Below, one piece after another: positions 25,009 through 34,318 of a stretch of DNA of 48,127 nucleotides (within the stretch, counting starts at the first letter, position 1; the number at the start of each line of letters is the position of its first letter). Position numbers and translations under genes: made by a program. The DNA is taken from assembly GCF_024199905.1 (NCBI RefSeq), contig NZ_JANAFB010000025.1, forward strand, positions 1-48,127, written 5' to 3'. The stretch comes from Rothia santali (GTDB lineage Bacteria > Actinomycetota > Actinomycetes > Actinomycetales > Micrococcaceae). The notes under the pieces are model-generated. The model did not search any database and was not told where the DNA came from. It worked only from the letters and a program-made list of their open reading frames with translations.

Positions 25009-26178
25009 GTGGACCTGTTTGAATACCAGGCGCGCGATCTCTTCGAGAAGCACGGGGTTCCCGTACTTCAGGGGATCGTTGCCGAAACTCCCGAAGAGGC
25101 CAAGGCCGCCGCTGAGAAGATCGGCGGGGTCACCGTCGTCAAGGCCCAGGTCAAGGTGGGCGGTCGCGGCAAGGCCGGCGGCGTCAAGGTCGCGAAGACC
25201 GCGGACGAGGCCTACGAATACGCGTCCCAGATCCTCGGGATGGACATCAAGGGCCACACCGTCCACCGCGTCATGATCGCCCAGGGCGCGGACATCGCCG
25301 AGGAGTACTACTTCTCGCTCCTGCTGGACCGCGCCAACCGCTCCTACCTCGCCATGTGCTCCGTCGAGGGCGGCATGGAGATCGAGCAGCTGGCCGAGGA
25401 GCGCCCGGAGGCGCTCGCCCGCATCGAGGTCGACCCCGCCGCGGGTCTGACCGCCGAGAAGGCCGCCGAGATCGTCGAGGCCGCCGGGTTCCCCGAGAAC
25501 CTGCGCCAGGCCGTGGCCGACACCCTCGTGAAGCTGGGCGAGGTCTACGAGAAGGAGGACGCCACCCTGGTGGAGGTCAACCCGCTCGTTAAGACCGGCG
25601 ACGGCCAGATCCTCGCCCTCGACGGCAAGGTCTCCCTGGACGAGAACGCCGAGTTCCGCCACGAGGACCACGCCGCGCTCGAGGACAAGGCCGCGACCGA
25701 CCCCCTCGAGGCCAAGGCCAAGGAGAACGACCTCAACTACGTCAAGCTCGACGGCGAGGTCGGGATCATCGGCAACGGCGCCGGCCTGGTCATGTCGACC
25801 CTCGACGTCGTCGCGTACGCCGGCGAGAAGCACGGCGACGTGAAGCCCGCCAACTTCCTCGACATCGGCGGCGGCGCCTCGGCCGAGGTGATGGCCAACG
25901 GCCTCGACGTCATTCTGGGCGACGAGCAGGTCAAGTCCGTGTTCGTCAACGTCTTCGGCGGCATCACCGCGTGCGACGCCGTGGCCAACGGCATCGTCAA
26001 GGCCCTCGAGATCCTCGGCGACCACGCCACCAAGCCGCTGGTCGTCCGCCTGGACGGCAACAACGTGGAGGAGGGCCGCCGCATCCTGCAGGAGGCCAAC
26101 CACCCGCTGGTCACCCAGGCCGAGACCATGGACACCGGCGCCGACAAGGCCGCCGAGCTGGCCCACCAGGCCGCCTGA
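25009..26178 (+). CDS. sucC: Succinyl-CoA synthetase (ADP-forming) beta subunit
   Basis: With SucD converts succinyl-CoA, phosphate and nucleoside diphosphate to succinate, CoA and triphosphate in the TCA cycle. The 389-residue product starts '[19 protein letters not shown]' and has the ATP-grasp pattern '[18 protein letters not shown]', '[17 protein letters not shown]' and '[20 protein letters not shown]', then the CoA-ligase part '[18 protein letters not shown]' and '[16 protein letters not shown]'. Start is GTG with AAGGA upstream. Length equals the family norm. sucD follows 37 bases later in the same operon. Confidence 0.97.
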   Translation: MDLFEYQARDLFEKHGVPVLQGIVAETPEEAKAAAEKIGGVTVVKAQVKVGGRGKAGGVKVAKTADEAYEYASQILGMDIKGHTVHRVMIAQGADIAEEYYFSLLLDRANRSYLAMCSVEGGMEIEQLAEERPEALARIEVDPAAGLTAEKAAEIVEAAGFPENLRQAVADTLVKLGEVYEKEDATLVEVNPLVKTGDGQILALDGKVSLDENAEFRHEDHAALEDKAATDPLEAKAKENDLNYVKLDGEVGIIGNGAGLVMSTLDVVAYAGEKHGDVKPANFLDIGGGASAEVMANGLDVILGDEQVKSVFVNVFGGITACDAVANGIVKALEILGDHATKPLVVRLDGNNVEEGRRILQEANHPLVTQAETMDTGADKAAELAHQAA

Positions 26179-26215
26179 GCGCCGCCCTAAGAGAAGAAGA
26201 GATTCAGAGGAAAAC

Positions 26216-27133
26216 ATGTCGATCTTTTTGAACAAGGACTCCAAGGTCATCGTTCAGGGCATCACCGGCGGCGAGGGCACCAAGCACACGGCGCGCATGC
26301 TGGCCGCGGGCACCCAGGTCCTGGGCGGCGTGAACGCCCGCAAGGCCGGGACCACCGTGTCCCACCAGCGCCAGGACGGCTCCGACGTCGAGCTGCCCGT
26401 CTTCGGCACCGTCGAGGAGGCGGTCCGCGAGACCGGCGCCGACGTCTCGATCGTCTTCGTCCCGCCGGCCTTCACCAAGGCCGCCGTGATCGAGGCCATC
26501 GACGCCGAGGTCCCGCTCGTCGTCGTCATCACCGAGGGCATCCCGGTCCAGGACTCGGCCGAGTTCTGGGCGCACGCGAAGTCCAAGGTCGGCGCCGACG
26601 GCAAGCCCACCACCCGCATCATCGGGCCGAACTGCCCGGGCATCATCACCCCCGGCGAGTCGCTGGTGGGCATCACGCCCGCCAACATCACCGGCAAGGG
26701 CAAGATCGGGCTGGTCTCCAAGTCCGGCACCCTGACCTACCAGATGATGTTCGAGCTGCGCGACATCGGGTTCTCCACCGCCATCGGCATCGGCGGCGAC
26801 CCGGTCATCGGGACCACCCACATCGACGCCCTCGAGGCGTTCGAGGCGGACCCCGAGACCGAGGCCATCGTGATGATCGGCGAGATCGGCGGCGACGCCG
26901 AGGAGCGCGCCGCGGAGTTCATCAAGGCCAACGTCACCAAGCCCGTCGTGGGCTACGTGGCCGGCTTCACCGCTCCCGAGGGCAAGACCATGGGCCACGC
27001 CGGCGCCATCGTCTCCGGCTCCTCCGGGACCGCCGAGGCGAAGAAGGAGGCCCTCGAGGCCGCCGGCGTCAAGGTGGGCAAGACTCCCTCGGAGTCGGCC
27101 CAGCTGATGCGCGAGATCTTCGCCGCCAAGTAG
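26216..27133 (+). CDS. sucD: Succinyl-CoA synthetase alpha subunit
   Basis: A 305-residue partner of SucC. The CoA-binding domain starts '[20 protein letters not shown]', with '[19 protein letters not shown]' and '[12 protein letters not shown]'; the phospho-histidine is in '[10 protein letters not shown]'. A strong AGAGGA lies seven bases before the ATG. It is the last gene of the sucCD operon and is followed by a hairpin. Confidence 0.97.
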   Translation: MSIFLNKDSKVIVQGITGGEGTKHTARMLAAGTQVLGGVNARKAGTTVSHQRQDGSDVELPVFGTVEEAVRETGADVSIVFVPPAFTKAAVIEAIDAEVPLVVVITEGIPVQDSAEFWAHAKSKVGADGKPTTRIIGPNCPGIITPGESLVGITPANITGKGKIGLVSKSGTLTYQMMFELRDIGFSTAIGIGGDPVIGTTHIDALEAFEADPETEAIVMIGEIGGDAEERAAEFIKANVTKPVVGYVAGFTAPEGKTMGHAGAIVSGSSGTAEAKKEALEAAGVKVGKTPSESAQLMREIFAAK

Positions 27134-27180
27134 GCCGCGCGTTCCCGCCGTCCGCGCGACGGCGGGGACCGTGCCCGCGT

Positions 27181-27223
27181 GAAGGGCCCGCCCGCACCCC
27201 TCGGGGTGACGGACGGGCCCTTC
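27181..27223. terminator. Hairpin after sucD, between convergent genes
   Basis: GAAGGGCCCG pairs with CGGGCCCTTC, with an inner CACCCC/GGGGTG stem. The T-run is short (TTC then TGC). It can act on both strands. Confidence 0.65.
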
Positions 27224-27246
27224 TGCGTGCCCGGGGCCCGGCGGCG

Positions 27247-28398
27247 TCAGGCGGTCGCGACCCCGAAGAGGAGGCCCAGCAGGTAGGTGGCCCCCGCGGC
27301 CCCGTAGCCGATGAGCAGCTGCCGGAACCCGCGCCGGAGCGGGGACGCCCCCGAGAGCAGACCCACGACGGCGCCCGTGCCGAGCAGCGCGATCCCCACC
27401 AGGACCAGCGAGATCACCATGGCCACCCACTCGGTGATCCCGAGCATGTAGGGCAGAATCGGGATGATGGCCCCGGAGGCGAAGAAGCAGAAGCTCGACG
27501 CCGCGGCGCCCAGGTCGGTGCCCAGCGCGACGTTCTCCGCGCCCTCCTCCGCGGCGTCGTCCTCCGGCTCGTCCCGGTGGGAGCGCGAGGGGTCGCAGTC
27601 GCACTCGAAGTACCCGAAGCGCTCCTGGGCGCGGTGCTTCGCCGCGTCCTCGTCCATGCCCCGGGCGCGGTAGAGCAGCTCGAGCTCGTTGGCGTCGATG
27701 TCGAGGTCCGGGGCCACCGAGAGCGTGACCTGCGTCGGGCGGGAGGCGTCCAGCAGCTCCCGCTGCGAGCGGACGGAGACGAACTCGCCCGCGCCCATGC
27801 TGAGGGCGCCCGCCAGCAGGCCCGCGATGCCGCTGAGCAGCACCATCTGCGCGGACGCGCCCGAGGCGCCGATGCCCATGATCAGCGCGACGTTGGAGAC
27901 CAGCCCGTCGTTGGCGCCGAACACCGCGGCGCGGAAGTTGCCGGACAGCTTCTCCCGCCCGTTGGTGGCCAGCGCCCGCACGATCTCCTCGTGCACGGCC
28001 TCGTCGGCGGCCATGGCGTCCGTGGCGTCCGGGTCCTCGGCGTAGGGGGAGCGCCCCTCGGCCCGCTGCGCCAGGGCGAGGACGAAGACGGTGCCGAAGT
28101 GCCGCGCCATGAAGCGCAGCAGCACCGAGGTGGGGGAGGGGCGGGGGCTCGGCTCGGCGTGCGCCCCCAGCATCTTCTGCCAGTGCGCGCGGTGGCGGCC
28201 CTCGGCCTCGGCCATCTCCCGCAGGATCTCCGACTCGCGGCCGGTGGAGCGCTCGGAGAGCTCCCGGTACAGCTCGGCCTCGGCGATCTCGTCGGCGAGG
28301 TAGCCGCGCCAGCGGCGGATCTGGGATCGGCTGGGGTCCAGGGCGCGGATCTGCGCCGTGGTGGGGCGGGGCGGGGGCGCGCTCGGGGTTCGGTCCAT
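27247..28398 (-). CDS. Ferritin-like / VIT1-CCC1 fusion, probable Mn2+/Fe2+ transporter (MbfA type)
   Basis: A 383-residue protein. The N-terminal 145 residues are a ferritin/rubrerythrin-like domain with two ExxH motifs (EGRH around residues 66-69; EAVH in 'ADEAVHEEIVRAL') and further Glu at 37-42. The rest is a VIT1/CCC1 membrane domain with 'FRAAVFGANDGLVSNVALI', 'GALSMGAGEFVSVRSQREL' and four to five helices. This is the MbfA arrangement, known as an iron exporter in alphaproteobacteria. The loop contains an unusual 'YFECDCDPSRSHRDE' Cys/Asp stretch that could bind metal. A yybP-ykoY riboswitch in its leader argues for control by, and transport of, manganese. The ATG is the only start with family sequence directly after it. 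Confidence 0.9.
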   Translation of the reverse strand: MDRTPSAPPPRPTTAQIRALDPSRSQIRRWRGYLADEIAEAELYRELSERSTGRESEILREMAEAEGRHRAHWQKMLGAHAEPSPRPSPTSVLLRFMARHFGTVFVLALAQRAEGRSPYAEDPDATDAMAADEAVHEEIVRALATNGREKLSGNFRAAVFGANDGLVSNVALIMGIGASGASAQMVLLSGIAGLLAGALSMGAGEFVSVRSQRELLDASRPTQVTLSVAPDLDIDANELELLYRARGMDEDAAKHRAQERFGYFECDCDPSRSHRDEPEDDAAEEGAENVALGTDLGAAASSFCFFASGAIIPILPYMLGITEWVAMVISLVLVGIALLGTGAVVGLLSGASPLRRGFRQLLIGYGAAGATYLLGLLFGVATA

Positions 28399-28447
28399 GT
28401 CGGTCTCGCTTCCGGGCCGGACCGCGCGGATCCGACGGAGGCGGTCG

Positions 28448-28626
28448 CGAGACTTCGGCCCTGTCGGCGGGTGCGGTGCACCCGTGATCGGTCATCGGGC
28501 CGAAGGTCTCGTTCGCCCGGCCGCGTGAGCGTGCCGGGTGGGGCGCCGGGACTCGAGTCCAGCATGTCGACGCACCGCCTGGGAGGGCACTGAGGCCCTC
28601 GCGTGGGAACTACTCCCCTTCGTCGC
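28448..28626 (-). ncRNA. yybP-ykoY (Mn2+) riboswitch with expression platform
   Basis: On the minus strand the leader begins CGAAGGGGAGTAG, the conserved 5' block of this class, and the aptamer ends GAACGAGACCTTCGG; CGAAGG (28622-28617) and CCTTCG (28506-28501) close it as P1. Between them are GCGTCGACATGCTGG and a CCCGGCG block, as in the class. Downstream, GGGCCGAAGTCTCG-like bases (28461-28448) can pair with the 3' strand of P1 (28511-28497, one bulge), so aptamer closing and this hairpin exclude each other: bound metal should keep the gene on. The hairpin has no T-run, so whether control is by transcription or translation is open. Its target is the MbfA/VIT1-like gene, which starts 49 bases further on. 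Confidence 0.85.
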
Positions 28627-28664
28627 CACCGATTCTACCCGGGGGCGACGCCGGATCGCCAGCC

Positions 28665-29913
28665 TCAGGCGTGGCGTTCGCCACGGTCACGCCGCAGCAG
28701 CGGAAGGGCGACCGCGCTGCCGACCACCACGAGCGCCCCGCAGAAGGCCCCGGTCAGCGGCCACCCGCCGGCCTCGTAGAAGAAGCCCCCCCCGCCACCC
28801 GATCAGCGCCGAGCCCAGGTAGTAGAACACGTTGTACAGGGCGGTGCCCTGCGCCCGGGCGGCGCCGGCCAGCTGGCCGGTCCACCCCGAGGCCACCGAG
28901 TGGGCGGCGAAGAAGCCCATGGTGAGCAGGACGATCCCGGTCAGGACCCACCCGAAGGGGTCCAGCACGGTCAGCCCGAGGCCCAGCAGCATCACGAGGA
29001 TCCCGAGCACCGTGACCCGCAGCTGCCCCCACCGGGCGACGAGCCGCCCCGCGGCGGTCGAGGTGAAGGTGCCCGAGAGGTAAGCGAGGAAGATCAGCGC
29101 GATCGCGCCCTGCGAGAGCAGGTACGGGGGCGCCTCCAGCTTGAAGGAGACGTAGTTGTAGACCGTGACGAAGGCGCCCATGAGGATGAAGGCGAGCAGG
29201 AAGAGGCTGAGCATCCTCGGGTTGCGGAGGTGCCCCGCGACGCGGCTCGCGGTCTGCCGCAGCGCGCCCCGGGCCGGCGAGGGCGTGAAGCGCCGGGCGC
29301 GCGGCACCAGGACGACGAAGGCCACCGCGGCGGCGGCCCCCACGACCGAGACGCCGGTCAGCGCGATCCTCCAGTCGCCGCTCGCCTGCGCGAGGGGCCC
29401 GGCGATCAGCCGCCCGGACAGGCCGCCGATCGTGGTGCCCGAGACGTACAGGCCCGTGGCGATCCCCGCGTGCAGGGCGTGCGTCTCCTCGGCGATGTAG
29501 GCGACGGCGACGCCGGCCATCCCGGCCAGCGCGGCGCCCTGGACGAAGCGCAGCAGCAGGAGCACGCCGTACTGGGGGACCCACGGTATGAGCAGCCCGA
29601 GCACGGTCGCCGCGCACACCGCCGCGATCATGGTGGGGACCTTGCCCCAGCGGTCGGCGACGTAGGTCCACGGGAGGGCGAACAGGGCGAGCCCGAGAGT
29701 CCCGGCCGAGACCATGAGCGCACCCGAGGCGGCGTCGACCCCCAGGGCGTCGGAGATCGAGGGGAGGACCGGCTGGGGCGCGTAGAGCTGCGCGAAGGTC
29801 GCGACCCCGGCGCAGAACATCGCGACGAGCATCCGGGTGAATCCCGGGGTGCCGCGTCGGTGGCCCCGCCACGCCTCGTCGTCGGACCGCTCGCCGCCGG
29901 TAGCCCCCGTCAC
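28665..29913 (-). pseudogene. MFS transporter (YnfM-like), frameshifted near the C-terminus
   Basis: A 12-helix permease with 'FAQLYAPQPVLPSISDALG' at helix 1, 'YVADRWGKVPTMI' (motif A) and 'LYVSGTTIGGLSGRLIAGPL', as in YnfM/CynX-like exporters. The reading frame is good for about 375 residues, to 'YYLGSALIGW'. There a run of eight G (C8 on the plus strand, 28786-28793) shifts it into a nonsense tail that stops at 28687. With seven G the frame reads on as 'RGGFFYEAGGWPLTGAFCG' and ends naturally at 28665 with 'RRDRGERHA'. The start is GTG with AAGGGG upstream. The lesion is a single-base homopolymer indel, so a sequencing error, a slippage-prone switch or true decay are all possible. Confidence 0.85.
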
Positions 29914-29973
29914 TCGTTCGATGCCCCTTCTGCCCCGTGTTCCCGCGGGCCCGGTCAGGCCCGCCCCACCACC

Positions 29974-31392
29974 CTACGCCTTCGTGGAGCGGCCCGCGCC
30001 GCGGGCGGGGGGATCGGGGAGGGAGGGCGCGGCCTGGGGCGCCGTCGAGATGACGCCCGAGCCCCAGCGGAAGCGGTACGGGTCGGGGCAGCCGCGGCCG
30101 TACCGCAGGCCCCCGACGACGGCCTCGAGCGCCTCGTCCATGCTCAGCCGCGCCCGGGCCCAGTTGGGCTGCTCCTCCGTGGGCTGCTCCCACCCGGTCT
30201 CGACCAGGTAGTCCTCGTCGATGGGCCAGGCGATCGCGGGGAGGTAGTCCTCCGAGACCAGCAGGACCCCGACGCCGCCCGGCCCGGTGAGGGCCTGCGC
30301 GTACGGGAAGTCCCCGCCGGTGTTGCCCGTCTCGTACTCCACGGTGAGGACGTGGTTCCAGGGCAGCGAGGTCAGGGCGGAGCGGAGCTCCTCGGCCAGG
30401 TCGTCCCAGGCCGACTCGTCGCCGATGGCCTCCTCCCGGACGTGCTCGACGACGCCGATGCCGCGGTCGGTCCAGCGCTGCGGGGACCACGAGCCGGAGG
30501 CGCCCTCCTCCGTGCGCTCCTCGGCCGCGCCCCAGGGCCCGAGCCAGCGGTCGCGGCGGGCGTCGCCGGGCACGGCGTCGCCCGCCTCGATGAGCTCGCG
30601 CCCGCGGGAGAGGGCACCGAGCCACGAGCCGTAGCGGTGCCGGACCGCGGCGAGGGAGGGGCGCTCGCCGCCCTCGGCCATGCTGGCCCAGCGCCCGTAG
30701 AAGATCGCCTGCGGCTGGCGGTCGGTGCGGACGCAGTGGGCGAGGAAGTCCGCGATGATGGCGCGGAAGCGGGTCTCGGAGAACTCGCGGGCCGGCTCGA
30801 TCTCCCGGCTCAGGGGGCGCAGCCCGGCCGCGAGCAGCGCCCGGTCCCACGAGCCATCGCCGAGCAGGGCGGCCACGTTCTGCGCCGTCGGGGGCCACGC
30901 GGCGATGCCCAGGCGCCGGACCGACTCCGGCGGCTCGAGTCGGAAGTCGCTGTACTCGGCGCGGGTCAGGCTCGTGTGGGGGTACTGCGTCAGGAAGCGC
31001 AGGGTGGCGCCGATCCGGCCGTAGATCTCGGCCGCGTCGGCCGGGCTGACGCCGTTCAGGTCGAGGAAGTCGCTGACCGTCTGCAGGGTGATCGGGTCCA
31101 TGTGCGTCACGGCGTACATCCGGTCGGTGCCCAGGTCGAAGAGCTCGTTGACGGCGAGCCACAGGGCGACGCCGGTCATCGTGGCCCGCGGGGACTCCTC
31201 CGAGTGGTTGACGAACGCCCAGCGGTCGTCGAACAGGGCCCGCTCGATCATCTCCCGGGACAGCTCCGGGTAGAGGCTGCGGAGGCGGAAGCGCGCCTGG
31301 CGGCGCGTCCAGTCACCCTGGACCAGCGCGTCGAAGAGGTGACCGTGGGATGCGACGAACTCCCGGTACTCCTCTAAAGATGACTCGTCCAT
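29974..31392 (-). CDS. HNH-repeat-like and TY-Chap-like protein of unknown function
   Basis: A 472-residue protein without a clear whole-length match. The middle has two repeats like the homing-endonuclease-associated HNH_repeat: 'GDGSWDRALLAAGLRP' (about 178-193) and, from about 205, 'RPSLAAVRHRYGSWLGALSR', each a small DNA-binding-like helical unit. The C-terminal 160 residues ('LRSALTSLPWNHVLTVEYE', 'GVGVLLVSEDYL', 'GWEQPTEEQPNWARAR') look like the TY-Chap/YbjN-related chaperone fold found in actinobacteria. No nuclease motif is visible. The upstream region has a strong promoter with a leader of about 90 bases. It stands alone, with the frameshifted MFS gene behind it. Domain calls are by eye. 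Confidence 0.6.
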   Translation of the reverse strand: MDESSLEEYREFVASHGHLFDALVQGDWTRRQARFRLRSLYPELSREMIERALFDDRWAFVNHSEESPRATMTGVALWLAVNELFDLGTDRMYAVTHMDPITLQTVSDFLDLNGVSPADAAEIYGRIGATLRFLTQYPHTSLTRAEYSDFRLEPPESVRRLGIAAWPPTAQNVAALLGDGSWDRALLAAGLRPLSREIEPAREFSETRFRAIIADFLAHCVRTDRQPQAIFYGRWASMAEGGERPSLAAVRHRYGSWLGALSRGRELIEAGDAVPGDARRDRWLGPWGAAEERTEEGASGSWSPQRWTDRGIGVVEHVREEAIGDESAWDDLAEELRSALTSLPWNHVLTVEYETGNTGGDFPYAQALTGPGGVGVLLVSEDYLPAIAWPIDEDYLVETGWEQPTEEQPNWARARLSMDEALEAVVGGLRYGRGCPDPYRFRWGSGVISTAPQAAPSLPDPPARGAGRSTKA

Positions 31393-31486
31393 GCACCCTT
31401 CATTCCCCAGGTCGGTCGGCGGACTGCGGTGACTCGAGGCCGATCGACGGCGTCAGCCGTTCGCGGCGGGCCGGATGATAGGTCCG

Positions 31487-31515
31487 AGACTAGGTCGGTT
31501 CCACCGCGCTGCCAA
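31487..31515 (-). promoter_or_regulatory. Promoter with -35 TTGGCA and -10 TAGTCT
   Basis: Reading leftward: TTGGCA, exactly 17 bases, TAGTCT, which is a near-consensus sigma-70-type promoter. It is the best candidate for the HNH-repeat/TY-Chap-like gene and leaves a leader of about 85-90 bases. Confidence 0.6.
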
Positions 31516-31625
31516 GAGACTCGCCCGATGTTACTCGATGCAACGCAAGCGCGCACCCGTACCCGACCGTAGCGCGAACGCGGTGTGCGCCGGCTCCCCG
31601 GAGACGGGTGCGGGAGCACGACGAC

Positions 31626-31664
31626 GGCCCCGGGCGCCGGCCTCGCGGGCCGGCTCCCGGGGCC
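31626..31664 (-). terminator. Hairpin after the aldo/keto reductase gene
   Basis: GGCCCCGGG pairs with CCCGGGGCC around an inner GCCGGCC/GGCCGGC stem; no T-run follows, so strength is uncertain. Confidence 0.5.
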
Positions 31665-31684
31665 GGTCGGTGGGGAAACGCGGG

Positions 31685-32518
31685 TCAGGCGCCCTTCTCC
31701 GGGTTGGGGCCGATCCGTCCGCCCCGCTGGGTCAGGGAGTCGATGGAGCGGACCTCGTCGGGGGTGAGCTCGACGTCCAGGGCGCCGTAGTTCTCGACGA
31801 TGCGCTCCGGGGTCACCGACTTGGGGATCACGATGTTCCCGTGCGCCAGGTGCCAGGCGATGACGACCTGCCCCGGGGTCGCGTCGTGGCGCTCGGCGAT
31901 GTCGGCGATGATCTGCTCCTGCAGGACCTTGCCGCCCTGCCCGAGGGGCGACCAGGCCTCGGTCTTGATCCCGAGCTCCTCGTTCACCGCGCGCATGTGC
32001 TCCTGGTTGAAGTGCGGGTGCAGCTCGATCTGGTGGACCGCGGGGGTCACGCCGGTCTCGGCGACGATCTCGCGCAGCTCCTTCTCGCCGAAGTTGGACA
32101 CGCCGATCGAGACGACCTTGCCCTGGCGCTGCAGCTCCACGAGCGCCTTCCACGAGTCGAGGTAGGTGCCCTGGGAGGGCTGGGCCCAGTGGATGAGGTA
32201 GAGGTCCACCGGCTTGCGCAGGCGCAGCCGCTCGGCCGAGGCGTCGAAGGCCTCGATCGCCGACTCGTAGCCCTGGTCCTCGTTCCACAGCTTGGTCGTC
32301 ACGTAGACGTCCGCGACGTCGACCGCCGAGTTCTTGATCGCGCGGCCGACGCCGTCCTCGTTGCCGTACGCCTTGGCGGTGTCGACGTGCCGGTAGCCGG
32401 CCTCGAGGGCCTGGCCGACGACGTCCTCGGCGGTGTCGTCGTCCACCTGCCACACCCCGTAGCCGAGCTGCGGGATGGCGGTGCCGTCGTTGAGAGTGGT
32501 CATCGGTGATGCGGTCAT
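31685..32518 (-). CDS. Aldo/keto reductase
   Basis: A 277-residue NADPH-dependent reductase of the AKR5-like group (2,5-diketo-gluconate reductase type). Catalytic tetrad can be placed: Asp in 'GYRHVDTAKAYGNE', Tyr in the same segment, Lys in 'VYVTTKLWN', His in 'VDLYLIHWAQP'. The cofactor part shows 'SIGVSNFGEKELREI', 'EAWSPLGQGG' and 'VIPKSVTPERIVEN'. GGAAGG six bases upstream supports the first of two ATGs. It lies 185 bases behind the choline oxidase gene on the same strand, with a strong hairpin between (32541-32560), so it may be a loose fourth member of the operon; a role in clearing betaine aldehyde is possible but unproven. Confidence 0.93.
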   Translation of the reverse strand: MTASPMTTLNDGTAIPQLGYGVWQVDDDTAEDVVGQALEAGYRHVDTAKAYGNEDGVGRAIKNSAVDVADVYVTTKLWNEDQGYESAIEAFDASAERLRLRKPVDLYLIHWAQPSQGTYLDSWKALVELQRQGKVVSIGVSNFGEKELREIVAETGVTPAVHQIELHPHFNQEHMRAVNEELGIKTEAWSPLGQGGKVLQEQIIADIAERHDATPGQVVIAWHLAHGNIVIPKSVTPERIVENYGALDVELTPDEVRSIDSLTQRGGRIGPNPEKGA

Positions 32519-32703
32519 CGTGATCCTTCCTGAATCGCTGGGATCGGCGGGCGGGCGGCGGGCCGCCCGCGGCCGCGGTTCCCCGTCCCTTCCGAGTCGG
32601 CCCCGGCGGGGCGGCCGCGTCGAGGCCCCACGCCCCGCGGGCGTTCCGCGCTCGGCGGATTCAGCCCGCGGCACAGGGCGCGGCCCGGCCGGTCGAGCCC
32701 GGC

Positions 32704-34296
32704 TCAGGCGTCCTCGGCAATCAGCTCCGCGGCGCGCTCGCCGATCATGAAGCAGGTGATGTTCGGGTTCACCGTGGTGATCTCGGGCATCACGGAGGCA
32801 TCGGCGACCCGGAGGCCGGTGACCCCCTTCACCCGGAGCCGGGAGTCGAGGGGGGAGAGGGCGTCGTCGTCCGCGCCCATGCGCACCGTGCCCACCGGGT
32901 GGTAGACGGTGTTGTGGGTCTCGCGCACGTAGTCGGCCAGCTCCTCGTCGCTCTGGAGGTCCTGGCCGGGGAACTGCTCGGCGCCGCGCCACTCGGCCAG
33001 GGCGGGCTGCTCCGCGATGCGGCGGGCGGTGCGGATGCCCTCGATCATGACCTTCATGTCGTAGCCCTCCTCGTCGGTGAAGTACCGGGGGTCCACCTTG
33101 GGCTTGTCCCGGAAGTCCAGCGAGCGCAGGCGCACGGTCCCGCGGGAACGGGCGTGCGGGACGTTGGGCGTCAGGCAGAAGACGTTCTCCGAGCTGGGGA
33201 AGCCGCGGCGGAGGGTGTGCATGTCGAAGTTGACCGAGCCGTAGTGCATCATGAAGTTCGGCCGGCCGGGCAGCTCGTCGTCGAAACCGGCGTCGACGCT
33301 GGTGAAGATGCCGATCTCCCACCACTGCGTCGAGTCCTGCACCATGGGCTTCCTCGCCTCCCACTGGATCACGGCCTCGGGGTGGTCCTGCAGGTGGGAG
33401 CCGACGCCGGGGGAGTCGACCGCCGTGACGACGCCGACCTCCTCGAGGTGCTCCCGCGGGCCGATCCCGGAGAGCATCAGCAGCTTGGGCGTGTCCACGG
33501 CGCCGGCCGAGAGCACGATCTCCCGCCGCGCGGTCAGCGTCCGCGGCGAGCCGAAGGCGTTGTCCACGATCTCGACGCCGGTCGCGCGCAGCCCTTCGTC
33601 CAGCAGGACCCGCTTGACCTGGGCCCCGGTGATCAGGTGGAAGTTCTCCCGGTCCCTGATCGGGTGGACGTAGGACACGGACGACGACGCCCGGGTCCCG
33701 TCCGCCTGCCGGTTGATCTGGAAGAAGCTCGCCCCGTTGGTCACGGTCTCCCCGGCGTTGAAGCGCGCGCGGGGGATCCCGGCCTGCTCGCACGCGTCGA
33801 GCAGGGCATTGCCGCACGGGTCCTTCGGGGGGATGTTCATCAGGTGCACCGGGCCGGAGTCGCCGTGGTGCTCGCCCCCGGGGGTGCCGGCGTCCTCGTT
33901 GGTCTCCAGCTGGCGGTACAGGCGGAACGCGTTCTCGGCGTTCCAGCCCGCGGCGCCGTGCACCGACTCCCACTCGTCCAGGTCCTCGGCCGGGGCCCAG
34001 AAGGCGATGCACGAGTTGTGGGAGGAGCACCCGCCCATGACCTTGGCGCGGGCCATGCGCATGAACGAGTTGCCGTTCTCCTGGGGCTCGATCTGGTAGT
34101 CCCAGTCGTACCCGGACTCCAGCAGCTCCATCCAGCGGTTGAGCTGCAGCACCTCGTCGATGCCGGCGTCGTCGGGACCGGCCTCGACCAGGGCCACCTG
34201 GGCCTCCGGGTCCTTCTCCGAGAGCCGGGCCGCCGCGGCCGCCCCGGAGGATCCTCCGCCGACCACGATGTAGTCGAATTCCTGGTTCTCTGCCAT
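32704..34296 (-). CDS. codA: Choline oxidase (GMC flavoprotein)
   Basis: Oxidises choline to betaine aldehyde and on to glycine betaine with O2, forming H2O2. The 530-residue protein starts with the FAD-binding 'YIVVGGGSSGAAAAARLSE' and follows the Arthrobacter globiformis enzyme closely: 'LESGYDWDYQIEPQENGNSF', 'KVMGGCSSHNSCIAFWAP' with His93 at the place of the FAD-linked His99, the Glu of 'DHPEAVIQWEA', the active-site His of 'NTVYHPVGTVRMG' and the Asn of 'TTVNPNITCFM'. These points favour an oxidase over the dehydrogenase BetA, although the families overlap. AAAGGA lies eight to nine bases before the ATG. It is 22 bases behind betB in the same operon. Confidence 0.92.
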   Translation of the reverse strand: MAENQEFDYIVVGGGSSGAAAAARLSEKDPEAQVALVEAGPDDAGIDEVLQLNRWMELLESGYDWDYQIEPQENGNSFMRMARAKVMGGCSSHNSCIAFWAPAEDLDEWESVHGAAGWNAENAFRLYRQLETNEDAGTPGGEHHGDSGPVHLMNIPPKDPCGNALLDACEQAGIPRARFNAGETVTNGASFFQINRQADGTRASSSVSYVHPIRDRENFHLITGAQVKRVLLDEGLRATGVEIVDNAFGSPRTLTARREIVLSAGAVDTPKLLMLSGIGPREHLEEVGVVTAVDSPGVGSHLQDHPEAVIQWEARKPMVQDSTQWWEIGIFTSVDAGFDDELPGRPNFMMHYGSVNFDMHTLRRGFPSSENVFCLTPNVPHARSRGTVRLRSLDFRDKPKVDPRYFTDEEGYDMKVMIEGIRTARRIAEQPALAEWRGAEQFPGQDLQSDEELADYVRETHNTVYHPVGTVRMGADDDALSPLDSRLRVKGVTGLRVADASVMPEITTVNPNITCFMIGERAAELIAEDA

Positions 34297-34318
34297 GCTG
34301 CGTTCCTTTCCCCGGTCC

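Noticed and set aside
32541-32560. Perfect nine-base GC inverted repeat between codA and the aldo/keto reductase as a regulator site
   Set aside because: Loop of two bases and pure GC make a simple hairpin more likely; such repeats are frequent in this DNA and there is no further support.
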